From Sphingomonas crocodyli (GTDB taxonomy: Bacteria > Pseudomonadota > Alphaproteobacteria > Sphingomonadales > Sphingomonadaceae): 64,000 bases of DNA. Shown in pieces: positions 1 through 9,250 of the stretch. Below the pieces are notes generated by a model that was not told where the DNA came from, did not search any database, and saw only the letters and a program-made list of their open reading frames with translations. Each line of letters opens with the position of its first letter. The stretch's first letter is position 1. The translations under genes and the position numbers were made by a program. The stretch covers positions 1,364,001 to 1,428,000 of the forward strand of contig NZ_SACN01000001.1 in assembly GCF_004005865.1 (NCBI RefSeq). The letters are read 5' to 3'.

Positions 1-79
1 CCTTGCAGACGGGAACCAAAGCTGCCGCAAGGGCCGGTCGCTTGTGCCGGTTGCATCGGCGGCTCTCAACATATGCCAT
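1..79 (-). CDS. Possible 5' end of a gene running off the left edge
   Basis: A minus-strand ATG at 77-79 lies six bases after a GGAGA ribosome-binding sequence (about 86-90), and its frame stays open to the window edge. It would encode 26 residues, basic at first and then alanine-rich. It lies downstream of the MFS gene on the same strand, so it could be the next gene of that operon. Too short to recognise; it may be chance. Confidence 0.25.
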   Translation of the reverse strand, partial: MAYVESRRCNRHKRPALAAALVPVCK

Positions 80-176
80 TGTGCTCTCCGCTCTACACGC
101 TGCCCAATTCTTGCCAGAAGCGGCCAAGCTTCACTTCTCCAATCATGATTGCCACCAAGTGCCGCAGATCGTGGCG

Positions 177-1553
177 CTATACAGTCTCATTGGCCTGTGC
201 CGGTTCGTCGATCGTGCTCAGGAAAAACAAGCAGGCCAAGGCGGAGACCGCCAGGAAGGCAAAGACAACGTCCCAGCTATAGGCATCGAGCAAGATGCCC
301 GCTGCCAGCGGGAAGAGTGCAGCTCCAACGGCTGCGCCCATCCCGGTCAGACCATATGCAATCGGATAAACTTCTTTGGTGGTCAGGCTCATCGGGTAGA
401 TCGTAAAATGGGGGTACCCCAGGCCGACGACGAAGCCTGTCACGAGCAGCAATGCGCCTGTCAGAACAGCATTGGCTGGCGAAAAGATCAAACCCGCTAG
501 CGCGATCGCGGTGAACAGCGCGCCCGTCATCATGAGCGGTTTGCGCCGCATTTCGAGGATATTGTCGGAGATCCAACCGCCAGCGAGGTTGCCAACCACT
601 GCACCGGCAAAAGGCGTTGCTGCCACAAAGCCCACGGTGGTCAGTGGGAGCTGCTTGGCGTTGAGCAGATAGGAGGGGATCCATGCCAGGAACACGTTGA
701 AGATGCCGACCATGAAGATGCTGGCGAGCATGATCCCAAAGATGTTCCAGGAACGGAAGACGCCCTGACCGGTGTCGATCAGTTTGACCTGACGCAGGCG
801 GATCACCCTATCGATCCAAGGAGGGACCCCGGAAGACAAGCGCACACGCCGTTTCGCTTCGATCGCCTGTGGATTTTGGATCTGGCGTAGCTCGGCTGGG
901 GACACGAACCGCGACTGATCCGGTCGATTGCGGACGAAAACAAACCACACAATGGCAGCAGCGAGGACCGGAATCGCGAAAAATTGGAAGATCGCGCGCC
1001 ATCCAAAATGCTGGAGGATTAGGACGCTGATCGGCGGACAGATTACCGGCCCAAGCTTTGACGCACCCCAATAATAGCCGGTCGCGGTTCCTCGCTCACG
1101 CGTCGAAAACCAGTGATTGATCGTTGTGATGCAGCAGATCGAAATCGAGGCTTCCACAACGCCCAGGAGCGAACGGTAGATCTTGATATCCATCGTCGTG
1201 TCGCTGGTTCCGATCAGGAATGATGCAAGCGCCGTCAGGGCGAGCGCTATCGTCATGACCCATCGCGGCCCAAACCGCCGAACCAGGAAACTCGAGGGGA
1301 GCTGAGCCACCGAGAAACAGACGAACATCAAGGTGGCGAACAAGCCAGCCTCGGTGTTGCTAATCTCAAACTCTTTCTTGATCCCTGGGAGGGCCACACC
1401 GAGGTTGGCGCGATCGGCTGCGACCAACATATAGATGAAGCAGGCGAGCCCCAGAATGACCCATCGAAACATCGACGATCGTTCTGGGTTGAAATCGCCG
1501 TCGCGATATTCGCGGTCTCCCGTCACCCGTCCTTCACTGCCCATTTCGCTCAT
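177..1553 (-). CDS. MFS transporter, ACS (anion:cation symporter)-like
   Basis: Encodes 458 residues with about 12 hydrophobic segments and a hydrophilic loop after segment 6 (around residues 210-260), the major facilitator layout. The start of the membrane core (WVILGLACFIYMLVAADRAN) and the FGPRW loop after segment 2 resemble the anion:cation symporter group that imports organic acids and sugar acids. About 25 residues precede the first membrane segment, so a later start at 1472 is possible, but the ATG at 1553 has an AGGA just upstream. It follows hyuB by 26 bases and is the last gene of the receptor-hyuA-hyuB-transporter run. Probable inner-membrane importer of the substrate, or an intermediate, handled by HyuAB; the substrate is unknown. 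Confidence 0.85.
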   Translation of the reverse strand: MSEMGSEGRVTGDREYRDGDFNPERSSMFRWVILGLACFIYMLVAADRANLGVALPGIKKEFEISNTEAGLFATLMFVCFSVAQLPSSFLVRRFGPRWVMTIALALTALASFLIGTSDTTMDIKIYRSLLGVVEASISICCITTINHWFSTRERGTATGYYWGASKLGPVICPPISVLILQHFGWRAIFQFFAIPVLAAAIVWFVFVRNRPDQSRFVSPAELRQIQNPQAIEAKRRVRLSSGVPPWIDRVIRLRQVKLIDTGQGVFRSWNIFGIMLASIFMVGIFNVFLAWIPSYLLNAKQLPLTTVGFVAATPFAGAVVGNLAGGWISDNILEMRRKPLMMTGALFTAIALAGLIFSPANAVLTGALLLVTGFVVGLGYPHFTIYPMSLTTKEVYPIAYGLTGMGAAVGAALFPLAAGILLDAYSWDVVFAFLAVSALACLFFLSTIDEPAQANETV

Positions 1554-1579
1554 GTCCTATGTGGAGGGCGCTGCGCCGG

Positions 1580-3343
1580 TTACTGGGCGCTTGCGGCGGT
1601 GGAAGATCCCGTCGCTTCAATGGCTGCTCGAACACGGTCGGTGCCATAGTCGCGCTCAGCAGCCTCTTGTGACACGAAACCATCGCGCAAATCTCGAGCG
1701 AGCTCGTCGAGGGGGCGTTCCTTGGCCGGGCCAAAGCCACCGCCACCAGGTGTCTGCACACGTATGCTATCGCCCGCCTTCAAAATGAGCTGGGCAACTT
1801 TGGTGGGAAGGGCCTCTTGGTCGTCTCGCCCAGGGTTTCGAGTGATGACACTGAGACCGCCGGTCTGCCCGCCGTCGAGACCTTCTGCGCCGTGGATATA
1901 GCTATCCGACCGAGCAGAGAATGTCGTGGCATCGTGGAGTGCGCGCACCTGCCGGGCGATGCCGAGGCCGCCGCGCCAACGGCCGGCTCCTCCAGAGTCC
2001 ACGGCCAAAGCATATTCCTCGCACAGCAAGGGATATTCGTTTTCCAAAGACTCGGTTGGCAGATTGAGCGTGTTGGTCACATGGACGTGGATCGCGTCCA
2101 TACCATCTCCGTCATATCGCGCGCCGCCGCCGCCGCCGATCGTTTCGCCGCATACGTAGAAGCGCTCGCTATCAGGTTGTGTGCCGGCAAAAAGGAAGGA
2201 GGGCAGGAGGTCGTTGCTTGACGCGATTTGCCGTTCGATCGGTAAAACGTCGCGGAAGGCGCCAAAAACTGCGCCCGCGATTTTCTGGCAGGTGTTGCTG
2301 CGAACGCCGACAGCTGCCGGAAACTTCGGATTGGCTATCGATCCTTCCGGCGCGGAGATTTTTACGCCATCGAACATGCCCGAATTGGGCATGAGGTCAG
2401 GATCCAGGAGCGCCTTGACGCAATAGTAGATCGTGGCGCGCAGCGCATTGCGCGGCACGTTGAAAGCGCCCTGGGCCTGAGGGCCAGTGCCTTCGAGGTC
2501 GATATGGAGTTGGTCATCCTCGACGATGACGTTGGCGACGATCGGAACGGGCTCGCTGCCCGTGCCATCGTCATCAAGCCAGGTTGTGAAGCTGTAACGC
2601 CCGTCAGGCAATGAGGCGACAGAGCGACGTAGGCGTTCGGCCGTATAGGCGAAGACGTCGCGAATTGCTGTCTTCGCGTTATCGAGCCCCATGCGCCGGA
2701 ACAGAGCCTTAGTTTCAGTGCCCCCACGCTCATTGACCGCGATCTGCACTCGCAAGTCGAGGCGACGCTCCTCAGCCATTCGCGAGTTTTGAGAGATGAG
2801 GTTCAACACGTCCTCATCGATCTCGCCAGCACGCGCGATCCGGATGATGGGAATTCTCAACCCTTCCGAGAAGATCGATCGTGAGTCAGGGGAGATCGAG
2901 CCAGGTACGGCTCCACCGAGATCTGAGTGGTGACCGATATTGGCGGCGAAGGCTACGACCTCCCCATCGATGAAGATCGGTGTGACTACCGAGATATCAG
3001 GAATGTGGGTGCCGCCAGCAAGGTAAGGATCGTTGCAGACGAAAGCGTCGCCATCAATCATTTGGTCGACGCTATAGCGCTGCAGCAGACTCTCGACACC
3101 TCCGAGGAGTGAACCAAGGTGGAGCGGGATGTGCGTACCCTGTGCGATCAATCGGCCGTTGGCATCAAAGATACCCACGGAAAAGTCCCGCCGTTCCTTG
3201 ATCACGGGGGAGTAAGACGACCGCATCATATGGAGCGCCATCGTCTCGGTGATCGACAACATCCGATTGCTGAAGACCTCCATTGCGATAGCATCGAACT
3301 GGGGTGCCACCGATGCCGGGGTCTGCGAAGTGGTATGAGCCAT
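1580..3343 (-). CDS. hyuB: Hydantoinase B / oxoprolinase family subunit
   Basis: Encodes 587 residues matching the HyuB (N-methylhydantoinase B / 5-oxoprolinase C-terminal half) family over its length. The family signature DPYLAGGTHIPD lies near residues 106-117, followed by a HHSDLGG segment and a glycine-rich TPGGGGFG tail near residue 545. With HyuA it would form an ATP-dependent enzyme that opens a cyclic amide such as a hydantoin or 5-oxoproline; acetone and acetophenone carboxylases share the same fold family. The start has GAGGAA five bases upstream. It begins 11 bases after hyuA ends, so the two are translated from one message. The exact lactam or ketone substrate cannot be read from sequence. 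Confidence 0.9.
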   Translation of the reverse strand: MAHTTSQTPASVAPQFDAIAMEVFSNRMLSITETMALHMMRSSYSPVIKERRDFSVGIFDANGRLIAQGTHIPLHLGSLLGGVESLLQRYSVDQMIDGDAFVCNDPYLAGGTHIPDISVVTPIFIDGEVVAFAANIGHHSDLGGAVPGSISPDSRSIFSEGLRIPIIRIARAGEIDEDVLNLISQNSRMAEERRLDLRVQIAVNERGGTETKALFRRMGLDNAKTAIRDVFAYTAERLRRSVASLPDGRYSFTTWLDDDGTGSEPVPIVANVIVEDDQLHIDLEGTGPQAQGAFNVPRNALRATIYYCVKALLDPDLMPNSGMFDGVKISAPEGSIANPKFPAAVGVRSNTCQKIAGAVFGAFRDVLPIERQIASSNDLLPSFLFAGTQPDSERFYVCGETIGGGGGARYDGDGMDAIHVHVTNTLNLPTESLENEYPLLCEEYALAVDSGGAGRWRGGLGIARQVRALHDATTFSARSDSYIHGAEGLDGGQTGGLSVITRNPGRDDQEALPTKVAQLILKAGDSIRVQTPGGGGFGPAKERPLDELARDLRDGFVSQEAAERDYGTDRVRAAIEATGSSTAASAQ

Positions 3344-3354
3344 GAGTTCCTCGC

Positions 3355-5394
3355 TCAGTTCGAGATGATGATGTTGCCAAAGCCGTCGATGACGGCTCGC
3401 TGTCCCGCCAGCACGACCGTCGTCGAACTCATCTCGTCAATGATCGCAGGTCCGGAGACAGTCTCGCCGACAGGCAGGGCGGAACGGCGATAGACGGGGG
3501 TGTCCAACCAACCATCTTGGGGGCCGAAATAGACATTGCGACTGTCGGTCTTGGCCTCAACGATCGATGGCCCGCCGGCATAAGCCGCACCAACACTTTT
3601 GGGTACCTGACCGACGGCCCGAAGCCGGCAGCTTACAATGAAAACCTGCTGGTCGGGATTTTCATATCCGTAGGTCGCTTGGTGCACGGCGCCGAATGCG
3701 CGCAGGAAAGCATTGAGGCCATCGTCATCGATTGACGCAACCTCGACGCGTATCTCGTGGCTTTGGCCAAGATAGTGCGCGTCGATGGACAGCTCGAAGC
3801 CACGGGCTTCGCTCGCGACATTCTCCGAGGCGAGCCACTGATCGCCTTCCGTGACCATATCGCGCATCGCTTCACATGCTTTGCGCCAGCTATCGGGCGT
3901 GACAGGGGCAAGTTGCATCCGAACAAAGCTCAGGCTCACGTCGGATAGCAGCACGCCGCGCGCGCACATCGTGCCCGGTTCTTGCGGGACGATGATCTGT
4001 TCAACACCGGCCTCGCGCGCAACTTCCGCAGCGTGGAGCGGTCCGGCACCACCAAAAGCAAAGAGGGCGATGCGGGCGAGGTCATAGCCTTGTTCGGTGG
4101 TGACCGCGCGGATTGCACGGCTCATATTGGCGGCGGCGACCTGAATGATGCCATAGGCTGCCTCTTCAACGGACAGTCCCAACGGGCGGGCGACCTTCTC
4201 TTCGATCGCAGCAAGAGCTGCTGCACGGTCAATCGGCATGCGCCCATCCAACAGCGCGACGGGGTTGAGGCGATTGAGGCAGATATTCGCGTCTGTGATC
4301 GTGGGCTCGGTGCCGCCGCGCCCATAAGCGACAGGCCCAGGTTGAGCACCTGCGCTCCGTGGACCGACTTTGAGGGATTTGGCTGCATCAACCTGCGCGA
4401 TGCTGCCGCCGCCAGCGCCGATCACATGAATATCGATCATCGGCAATTTGACGGGATAGCCTGCCACTTCGCGGCTCGAGGTGAGCTTGGGCTTGCCATC
4501 GACAATGAGCGATACGTCGGTGCTCGTGCCACCAACATCAAAGGTCACTAGGTTCGGAAAGCCCGCCGCGGTGCTGACGACAGCGGCCCCAATGACGCCA
4601 GCCGCCGGACCCGACAGGCAAGTGGTGACCGGCAGGCGTTTGGCTGTTTCGATCGACAGAAGGCCGCCATTGGAGTGGACGATCATTGGTGCCGAACCGA
4701 TGCCAATTTCCGCAATCTTGCGCTTCAGGCGATCGAAATAGGCCTCCATCTTGGGGCCGACATAAGAATTGAGCACGGTCGTTGAGGTTCGCTCAAACTC
4801 TCGAAACTCAGGCAGCACATTCGAAGAAACGCTGACATAAACGCCAGGCAGCTTCTCTCGAACCAAGCGAGCGGCAACCTCCTCATGCTCGGGATTGCGA
4901 TAGGAGTGGAGGAACGAGATCGCGAGCGCTTCGATGCCAGTGGATGCTAGTTCGCTGATGATGGCATCGAGCTCTCGTTCATCGAGCGGAGCGAGGCATT
5001 CGCCCTGAGCGGTCATACGTTCGCCAACCTCAAGTCGCCGATATCGGTCGACGAGCGGCTCAGGTTTGCGGACAGCGGAATCATATAATGCTGGGCGGGT
5101 TTGGCGCCCGATTGCGAGGACGTCGCGAAAACCCTTGGTGGTAATGAGACCAGTCGGGACGCCACGGCGCTCGATGATCATGTTGGTCGCCACGGTCGTT
5201 CCATGACCGATATAGGCGATGTCTTTTGCCGATATGTCGAAGATGGTGAGGATCTGGCTAATGCCATCGACGATGGCATCTGAAGGGTCCGCAGGGGTGG
5301 ACGGAAGCTTGAAGTAGAGATTCTCGCCGGAAACGGCATTGGAAATGGTGAAGTCGGTGAAGGTGCCGCCGACGTCTACGCCTATACGAAACAT
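3355..5394 (-). CDS. hyuA: Hydantoinase A / oxoprolinase family subunit
   Basis: Encodes 679 residues from the ATG at 5394. Upstream codons are in frame, but the protein begins naturally with the family's N-terminal motif (FRIGVDVGGTFTDF) and has an AAAAGG sequence upstream. The N-terminal actin-like ATPase fold carries the DVGGTFTDF phosphate loop and GHGTTVATN; a second nucleotide segment (FDVGGTSTDVSL) lies mid-protein and FGGAGPLHA later. HyuA supplies ATP-driven activation of the amide carbonyl for HyuB. The gene is 195 bases downstream of receptor 1 on the same strand, separated by a strong hairpin, so it may be expressed by partial read-through or from its own promoter. I saw no copy of the regional LysR operator here. 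Confidence 0.9.
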   Translation of the reverse strand: MFRIGVDVGGTFTDFTISNAVSGENLYFKLPSTPADPSDAIVDGISQILTIFDISAKDIAYIGHGTTVATNMIIERRGVPTGLITTKGFRDVLAIGRQTRPALYDSAVRKPEPLVDRYRRLEVGERMTAQGECLAPLDERELDAIISELASTGIEALAISFLHSYRNPEHEEVAARLVREKLPGVYVSVSSNVLPEFREFERTSTTVLNSYVGPKMEAYFDRLKRKIAEIGIGSAPMIVHSNGGLLSIETAKRLPVTTCLSGPAAGVIGAAVVSTAAGFPNLVTFDVGGTSTDVSLIVDGKPKLTSSREVAGYPVKLPMIDIHVIGAGGGSIAQVDAAKSLKVGPRSAGAQPGPVAYGRGGTEPTITDANICLNRLNPVALLDGRMPIDRAAALAAIEEKVARPLGLSVEEAAYGIIQVAAANMSRAIRAVTTEQGYDLARIALFAFGGAGPLHAAEVAREAGVEQIIVPQEPGTMCARGVLLSDVSLSFVRMQLAPVTPDSWRKACEAMRDMVTEGDQWLASENVASEARGFELSIDAHYLGQSHEIRVEVASIDDDGLNAFLRAFGAVHQATYGYENPDQQVFIVSCRLRAVGQVPKSVGAAYAGGPSIVEAKTDSRNVYFGPQDGWLDTPVYRRSALPVGETVSGPAIIDEMSSTTVVLAGQRAVIDGFGNIIISN

Positions 5395-5518
5395 TTCGGA
5401 TGCCTTTTCTCTTGCACGATCGTTGCCTACGGCCATGCGGCCGCACAAGAGGTGCAGCCGCATCCTATCCCTGCTTTGCGCAGCTTGGCGCTGCGATCTC
5501 GTCTTTGCTCGGGTGAGA

Positions 5519-5546
5519 CTGGGTGACGGTGGTTTCCGTCACCCAG
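5519..5546 (-). terminator. Hairpin after TonB receptor 1
   Basis: A perfect 11-bp stem (5519-5529 with 5536-5546) encloses a 6-base loop, 43 bases past the stop of receptor 1. There is no long T run on the minus strand, so it may attenuate or stabilise the 3' end of the receptor message rather than terminate fully before hyuA. Confidence 0.6.
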
Positions 5547-5588
5547 TTTGCGAGCAGGCAGTCGGCCTCAATGAGCCCAGCACATGGA

Positions 5589-8078
5589 TCAGAAATCGAT
5601 CTGGATGCGCCCATAATAGAAGCCGCCAGTGAAGCCGTACGGGCCAAAGCGCGGATATTGGTTGTAGCCATATTGGGCGAGCGGGATGTTGTTGGCCGGC
5701 GGGTAGACGTTGAAGAGATTGTCTGCGCCAACCGCAAAACTCACCTGCTTGGTGATATTGTATTTCACCATCGCATTGGTGATCCACTTCGCCTTGAAGA
5801 AGCGATCGAGCGTCGCGTTCGCGCCGGGTGTTTCAAAGCTTCCGTAGCGGACGCCCTGAAGGTTGAACGTGAACTTATCGACGGTCCAATTGGCACCAAG
5901 CGCCACCTTGGTTTCGGGGATTGCGTCCGTCAGATAGCCCTGGGTAACGCGATCAACCTGCACGTAGGTCGCGCCGAGCGCGTTCAACGCCGCGGGGTTG
6001 GGCGCAATGTCCGTAATCTTGGTATGGTTATAGTTGAACGCTGCTGTCAGGCGGAGATCACCGGCATTACCGAGATCGGCACGGTAAGTGGCGATGACAT
6101 CCACACCGCTCGTGCGCGTATCAACGGCATTGGTGAAATATTGACCGGTGAGGTTGGGATCGATGCCATTGGCCCTGAGGATGTTGGCGACAGCCGCACC
6201 CTGCAAAATGCTGCCAAGCGCGATGCGATCGCTAAGCTTCACAATATAGCCGTCGACCGTCACATTGAAGTTCGGGGCGGGGTTCATCGTGAAGCCGAGG
6301 CTCGCATCGATCGACTTTTCAGGCTTTAGCGGCGAGGCGCCTAGAGCAATGGCAGCCGGGGTACCGACAGGCAGGATCTGGTTGGTGATCGGCTGACCAA
6401 GATTGGCAGCGGCATTACTCGGCGTCGTGCTGGCCTTTGAATAATGCTGCTGGGCAAGGCTTGGGGCCCTAAAGCCGTTGCCGAAAGAGCCACGCAGCGA
6501 AAGCCAATCGGTCGCCTTGTAGCGACCATCGACTTTGCCCACGACGCTGGTGCCGGATGTGTCATCATAACGCTCGACGCGGCCAGCAGCCCCGATGAAC
6601 AGGCGCTCAGTGGGTTCATATCCCAATTCGACATAGCCAGCGAGGACATTGCGGTTCCAAGAGCCTGCGTCAGCGGGCCGCAAGCCTGGTGCGAAGAACG
6701 CACCCGCCGGCAGGAACTGGCCAGCGAAAGCCTGGCCCGCCGGGCGGACATAGGTCCCCAACTGATAGCTCGCCAGATCGCCGGCTGCGATCTTGAAGCG
6801 TTCGAACCGGTGCTGGAGACCAAACGAAACCTGAAGGCTGCCACCACTCGACATGTCGAGCTTGCGGGTCACATCAAGCGAGTTGACCCATTCCTGCGAA
6901 GTCAGCGAACCGATGTAAAACTCGGTTGGGCTCGTCGGTCCAAGGCTCGGATTGAGACTGTCGAGCGTGTCTTGGGGCGCATGATTTTCGCCTGCCGTCG
7001 AAGACAGGCTCCAATCCCAGTCGCTGATCGTGCCGCGTGCGCCAATCGCCAGCTGCCCATCGGTCTCGCGGATCCGCTGGATCACATAAGTGAAGTTCGG
7101 ATAGATTTCCGGCAGCGCTTCCTTCTGGTTCGGAATGATCGGTGGGAAGATGATGTCGGTGGTACGCTTGCTGAACGTGCCGAAGGCAAACAGCTCAACG
7201 TCGCCAACCTGATCGCTCGCGTTGAACCCGACCTGCCACTGCTTTGTCGGGAACAGGCCGAAGCCCTTGCTGATCTGCCGATTGACCGTCGCTTCGCGCG
7301 GGTCGAGCTGCCCGTTGGCCAGTCTGGGATAAAGTTGGACGGTCGACGCGATCGGATAAGAGCGGTCGGATGCATTTTGATCGGTTGCTGAGAAGAACAG
7401 GTTCAGCGATCCCGTATCGGAATATTTGAAGCCATAGTCGCCGCGAATGAGAAGCTGCTCGCCGTCGCTACGGTCCATATTCTGACCATATTGCGCGCTA
7501 AGCGATCCTCCGGGCGTATCCTTCAAAATGACGTTGATCACGCCAGAGATTGCGTCCGAACCATATTGCGCGGCGGCCCCCTCGCGCAGAACTTCGATAC
7601 GGTTGATCGACGAGGTCGGGATCATACCCAGATCAACAGGTGCCGTGCCGTTGTAGAGGCCCTGGCCCACGTTGATCAGCGAGGTGTGGTGGAACCGCAT
7701 GCCGTTGACGAGAACGAGCGTGTGGTCTGGGTTAAGGCCGCGCAAGCCGCCTGAGAGGATTGCGCTCGATGTGCCGCCACCAGCCTTGGTCGTATAGTTG
7801 AAGGAAGGGACCTGCAGCTGCATGTCCTGATAAAGGTTGGCGTGCCCCGCGTCCGCCAGATCCTTACCGCTGAGCACGTCGACAGGCGTCGGGCTGTCCA
7901 GTGCAGAGCGCGGTTTACCGCGCACACCCGTCACGATGATGTCTGAGACTTCTGTGACGTCAGCCGGAGATTGGGCCACCGCAGGCGCTGCTGCGGAAAT
8001 CGATGCAAGCAACGCTAAGACCGAACTAGCCGACATCATCGAGTTTCTCGCTGTCCGCGCCTGATTGACTTCCCTCAT
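5589..8078 (-). CDS. TonB-dependent outer-membrane receptor 1
   Basis: Encodes 829 residues from the ATG at 8078, which has a GGGGGG ribosome-binding run 7 bases upstream; longer in-frame starts lack this. The N-terminus is a signal peptide ending near AVAQ, followed by a TonB-box-like segment (VSDIIVTG), a plug domain (LADAGHANLYQD onward; AAAQYGSDAISGVINVIL at its end) and a beta barrel ending in the aromatic QIDF. It imports a ligand across the outer membrane using TonB energy. It heads the run with hyuA, hyuB and an MFS gene, and its promoter carries the regional LysR operator. It belongs to a different subfamily from receptors 2-4 in this window. Confidence 0.93.
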   Translation of the reverse strand: MREVNQARTARNSMMSASSVLALLASISAAAPAVAQSPADVTEVSDIIVTGVRGKPRSALDSPTPVDVLSGKDLADAGHANLYQDMQLQVPSFNYTTKAGGGTSSAILSGGLRGLNPDHTLVLVNGMRFHHTSLINVGQGLYNGTAPVDLGMIPTSSINRIEVLREGAAAQYGSDAISGVINVILKDTPGGSLSAQYGQNMDRSDGEQLLIRGDYGFKYSDTGSLNLFFSATDQNASDRSYPIASTVQLYPRLANGQLDPREATVNRQISKGFGLFPTKQWQVGFNASDQVGDVELFAFGTFSKRTTDIIFPPIIPNQKEALPEIYPNFTYVIQRIRETDGQLAIGARGTISDWDWSLSSTAGENHAPQDTLDSLNPSLGPTSPTEFYIGSLTSQEWVNSLDVTRKLDMSSGGSLQVSFGLQHRFERFKIAAGDLASYQLGTYVRPAGQAFAGQFLPAGAFFAPGLRPADAGSWNRNVLAGYVELGYEPTERLFIGAAGRVERYDDTSGTSVVGKVDGRYKATDWLSLRGSFGNGFRAPSLAQQHYSKASTTPSNAAANLGQPITNQILPVGTPAAIALGASPLKPEKSIDASLGFTMNPAPNFNVTVDGYIVKLSDRIALGSILQGAAVANILRANGIDPNLTGQYFTNAVDTRTSGVDVIATYRADLGNAGDLRLTAAFNYNHTKITDIAPNPAALNALGATYVQVDRVTQGYLTDAIPETKVALGANWTVDKFTFNLQGVRYGSFETPGANATLDRFFKAKWITNAMVKYNITKQVSFAVGADNLFNVYPPANNIPLAQYGYNQYPRFGPYGFTGGFYYGRIQIDF

Positions 8079-8163
8079 ATACTGCCCCCCTGTTTTGAGA
8101 CTTAGCCAGGCGCGTCGTGCCCCTGTTACGTTGGGGTTGAGACTGCGTGACAGGGAAAAGTCA

Positions 8164-8205
8164 GTCAAAGATCAAGAATCGCTTATAATATTCTCGAAGG
8201 TTATG
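8164..8205 (-). promoter_or_regulatory. Receptor 1 promoter with LysR-type operator; gap 8079-8409
   Basis: On the minus strand the operator CATAACC-N5-GAATA lies at 8205-8189, followed after 18 bases by CTTTGAC (8170-8164), whose TTGACT is a good -35 box. A CAGTCT sits 17 bases further on, as in the receptor 2 promoter. The operator would be centred near -65, the usual activation position for LysR proteins. It lies in the 331-base gap between receptor 1 and the divergent ridA gene and could serve both. I see no gene in the rest of the gap. Confidence 0.7.
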
Positions 8206-8409
8206 AACTTTGAACGCCGGTTAGGTTCCTCCTGGAGGCGGGTAGATGCGGAAAATGGCCGAATGCGGCAGCCTTTTTATCCTTCGCACAGAATCGGTGA
8301 GGGGGATCAGGCTCAGGTCATAACTTCTCCGAATATGGACCATCGTGTTTCGACTTGGACGCCTGAATGGCTCCCATCTAGCAAGGTGGCTGCAATCGAA
8401 AGGCTTCCA

Positions 8410-8769
8410 ATGAACGACATCACCCGCATCAAAACCAACCCGCGTCGTGGCAGGGCTGTCGCCTATAATGGCGTGCTCTATCTGGGGGGGCAGGTCGCCG
8501 ATAATTGGGATGGTGACATCGTGGCGCAGACCCGCGAGGCGCTCGCCAAGATTGATAAGGTGTTGGCTGAAGCCGGTACCGATAAAAGCCGACTGCTCAA
8601 CGTCCAAATCTGGCTGAAGGACATCGGGCGCGACTTTGCCGGTATGAACGAGGCGTGGGATGGCTGGATTGATGTCGAAGCAGCACCTGCGCGTGCGACG
8701 GCCCAGTGCGAGCTCGGTGCGCCGGCCATTCTGATCGAGATTATCGTCCAGGCGGCACTGCCGGCTTAA
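8410..8769 (+). CDS. RidA/YjgF/UK114 family imine deaminase
   Basis: Encodes 119 residues, the normal RidA length, from the ATG at 8410 with GAAAGG 7 bases upstream; an earlier in-frame ATG at 8337 would add an unrelated N-terminus. The arginine of the PARATAQ motif (residue 95) corresponds to the substrate-binding Arg105 of E. coli RidA, followed by IEIIVQA. RidA proteins hydrolyse reactive enamines and imines in the cytoplasm. Divergent from receptor 1 and a few kilobases from FAD-dependent amine dehydrogenases that release imines, it probably hydrolyses their products. It is closer to the YoaB-like subgroup with EAWDGWID than to enteric RidA, so substrate preference may differ. Confidence 0.9.
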   Translation: MNDITRIKTNPRRGRAVAYNGVLYLGGQVADNWDGDIVAQTREALAKIDKVLAEAGTDKSRLLNVQIWLKDIGRDFAGMNEAWDGWIDVEAAPARATAQCELGAPAILIEIIVQAALPA

Positions 8770-8783
8770 GCGACGCTCCGCTC

Positions 8784-8824
8784 TCCCCTTTGCTGGCCTA
8801 CTAATGCAAGGTTGGCAAAGGGGA
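8784..8824. terminator. Hairpin between ridA and the convergent hypothetical gene
   Basis: A 10-bp inverted repeat (8784-8793 with 8815-8824, TCCCCTTTGC against its complement) begins 15 bases after the ridA stop and ends 17 bases before the stop of the convergent gene. It is probably a two-way transcription end. The 21-base loop makes it weaker than the receptor terminators. Confidence 0.5.
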
Positions 8825-8840
8825 TGAACGTTAGAAGCCA

Positions 8841-9200
8841 TCAAAGCGAGGCTTGATAAACCTCTGTAAATCCCGGTCTCTGGACGAGCTGCGATCCCCA
8901 TAAGGAAAAGGGTAGGGCGCCCCTCAGGTGGCGCTGCAGAGAGGCAACGACCGATCGCCAAGCAGGCTCTAGTTCGTTGAGTAGGATTGTGCGCTCGTCA
9001 CGGATTTCAAAGGTCAGCAGCATGATGCGACCGGCATAATGATGATCGACCATCACGCCCATTATGTTGACGATTCTCGCCCAAGCATAAACCAGTCGTT
9101 TGCCTTGGTCGCACTTAGCGACAAGGCCGTCCGCATCTGCGGCGATAACAGCTATCCGTTCGACAACCGCGTCGTCGGATGAGACTTTCGTGTCAGCCAC
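8841..9200 (-). CDS. Conserved-looking hypothetical protein
   Basis: About 119 residues from a GTG at 9200, ending at 8841. The frame stays open further upstream inside mucR, but only this part reads like protein: alternating hydrophobic strands (RIMLLTFEIRDERTILL), an ELEPAWRS segment and a tail with GALPFSLWGSQLVQRP. It resembles small uncharacterised sphingomonad proteins that I recall only vaguely. It starts about 50 bases after the mucR stop, so the two are probably cotranscribed. No catalytic motif, membrane segment or signal peptide is visible. The start is uncertain. Confidence 0.5.
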   Translation of the reverse strand: MADTKVSSDDAVVERIAVIAADADGLVAKCDQGKRLVYAWARIVNIMGVMVDHHYAGRIMLLTFEIRDERTILLNELEPAWRSVVASLQRHLRGALPFSLWGSQLVQRPGFTEVYQASL

Positions 9201-9250
9201 ACGCAGTCCTTGATGGGTGGAGATAGATCGGGATAGCCGCAGGAAGGCGG

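Noticed and set aside
5395..5588. Operator copy in front of hyuA
   Set aside because: Read on both strands, neither half-site occurs; hyuA must depend on read-through or another promoter.
5523..7391. Long plus-strand open frames (268 and 315 residues) opposite receptor 1
   Set aside because: Their products are arginine-, valine- and isoleucine-rich with no recognisable domain and lie fully opposite a clear receptor gene; antisense frames are common in GC-rich DNA.
8221..8961. 246-residue minus-strand frame opposite ridA
   Set aside because: RidA is clearly coding on the plus strand and the antisense product has no recognisable features.
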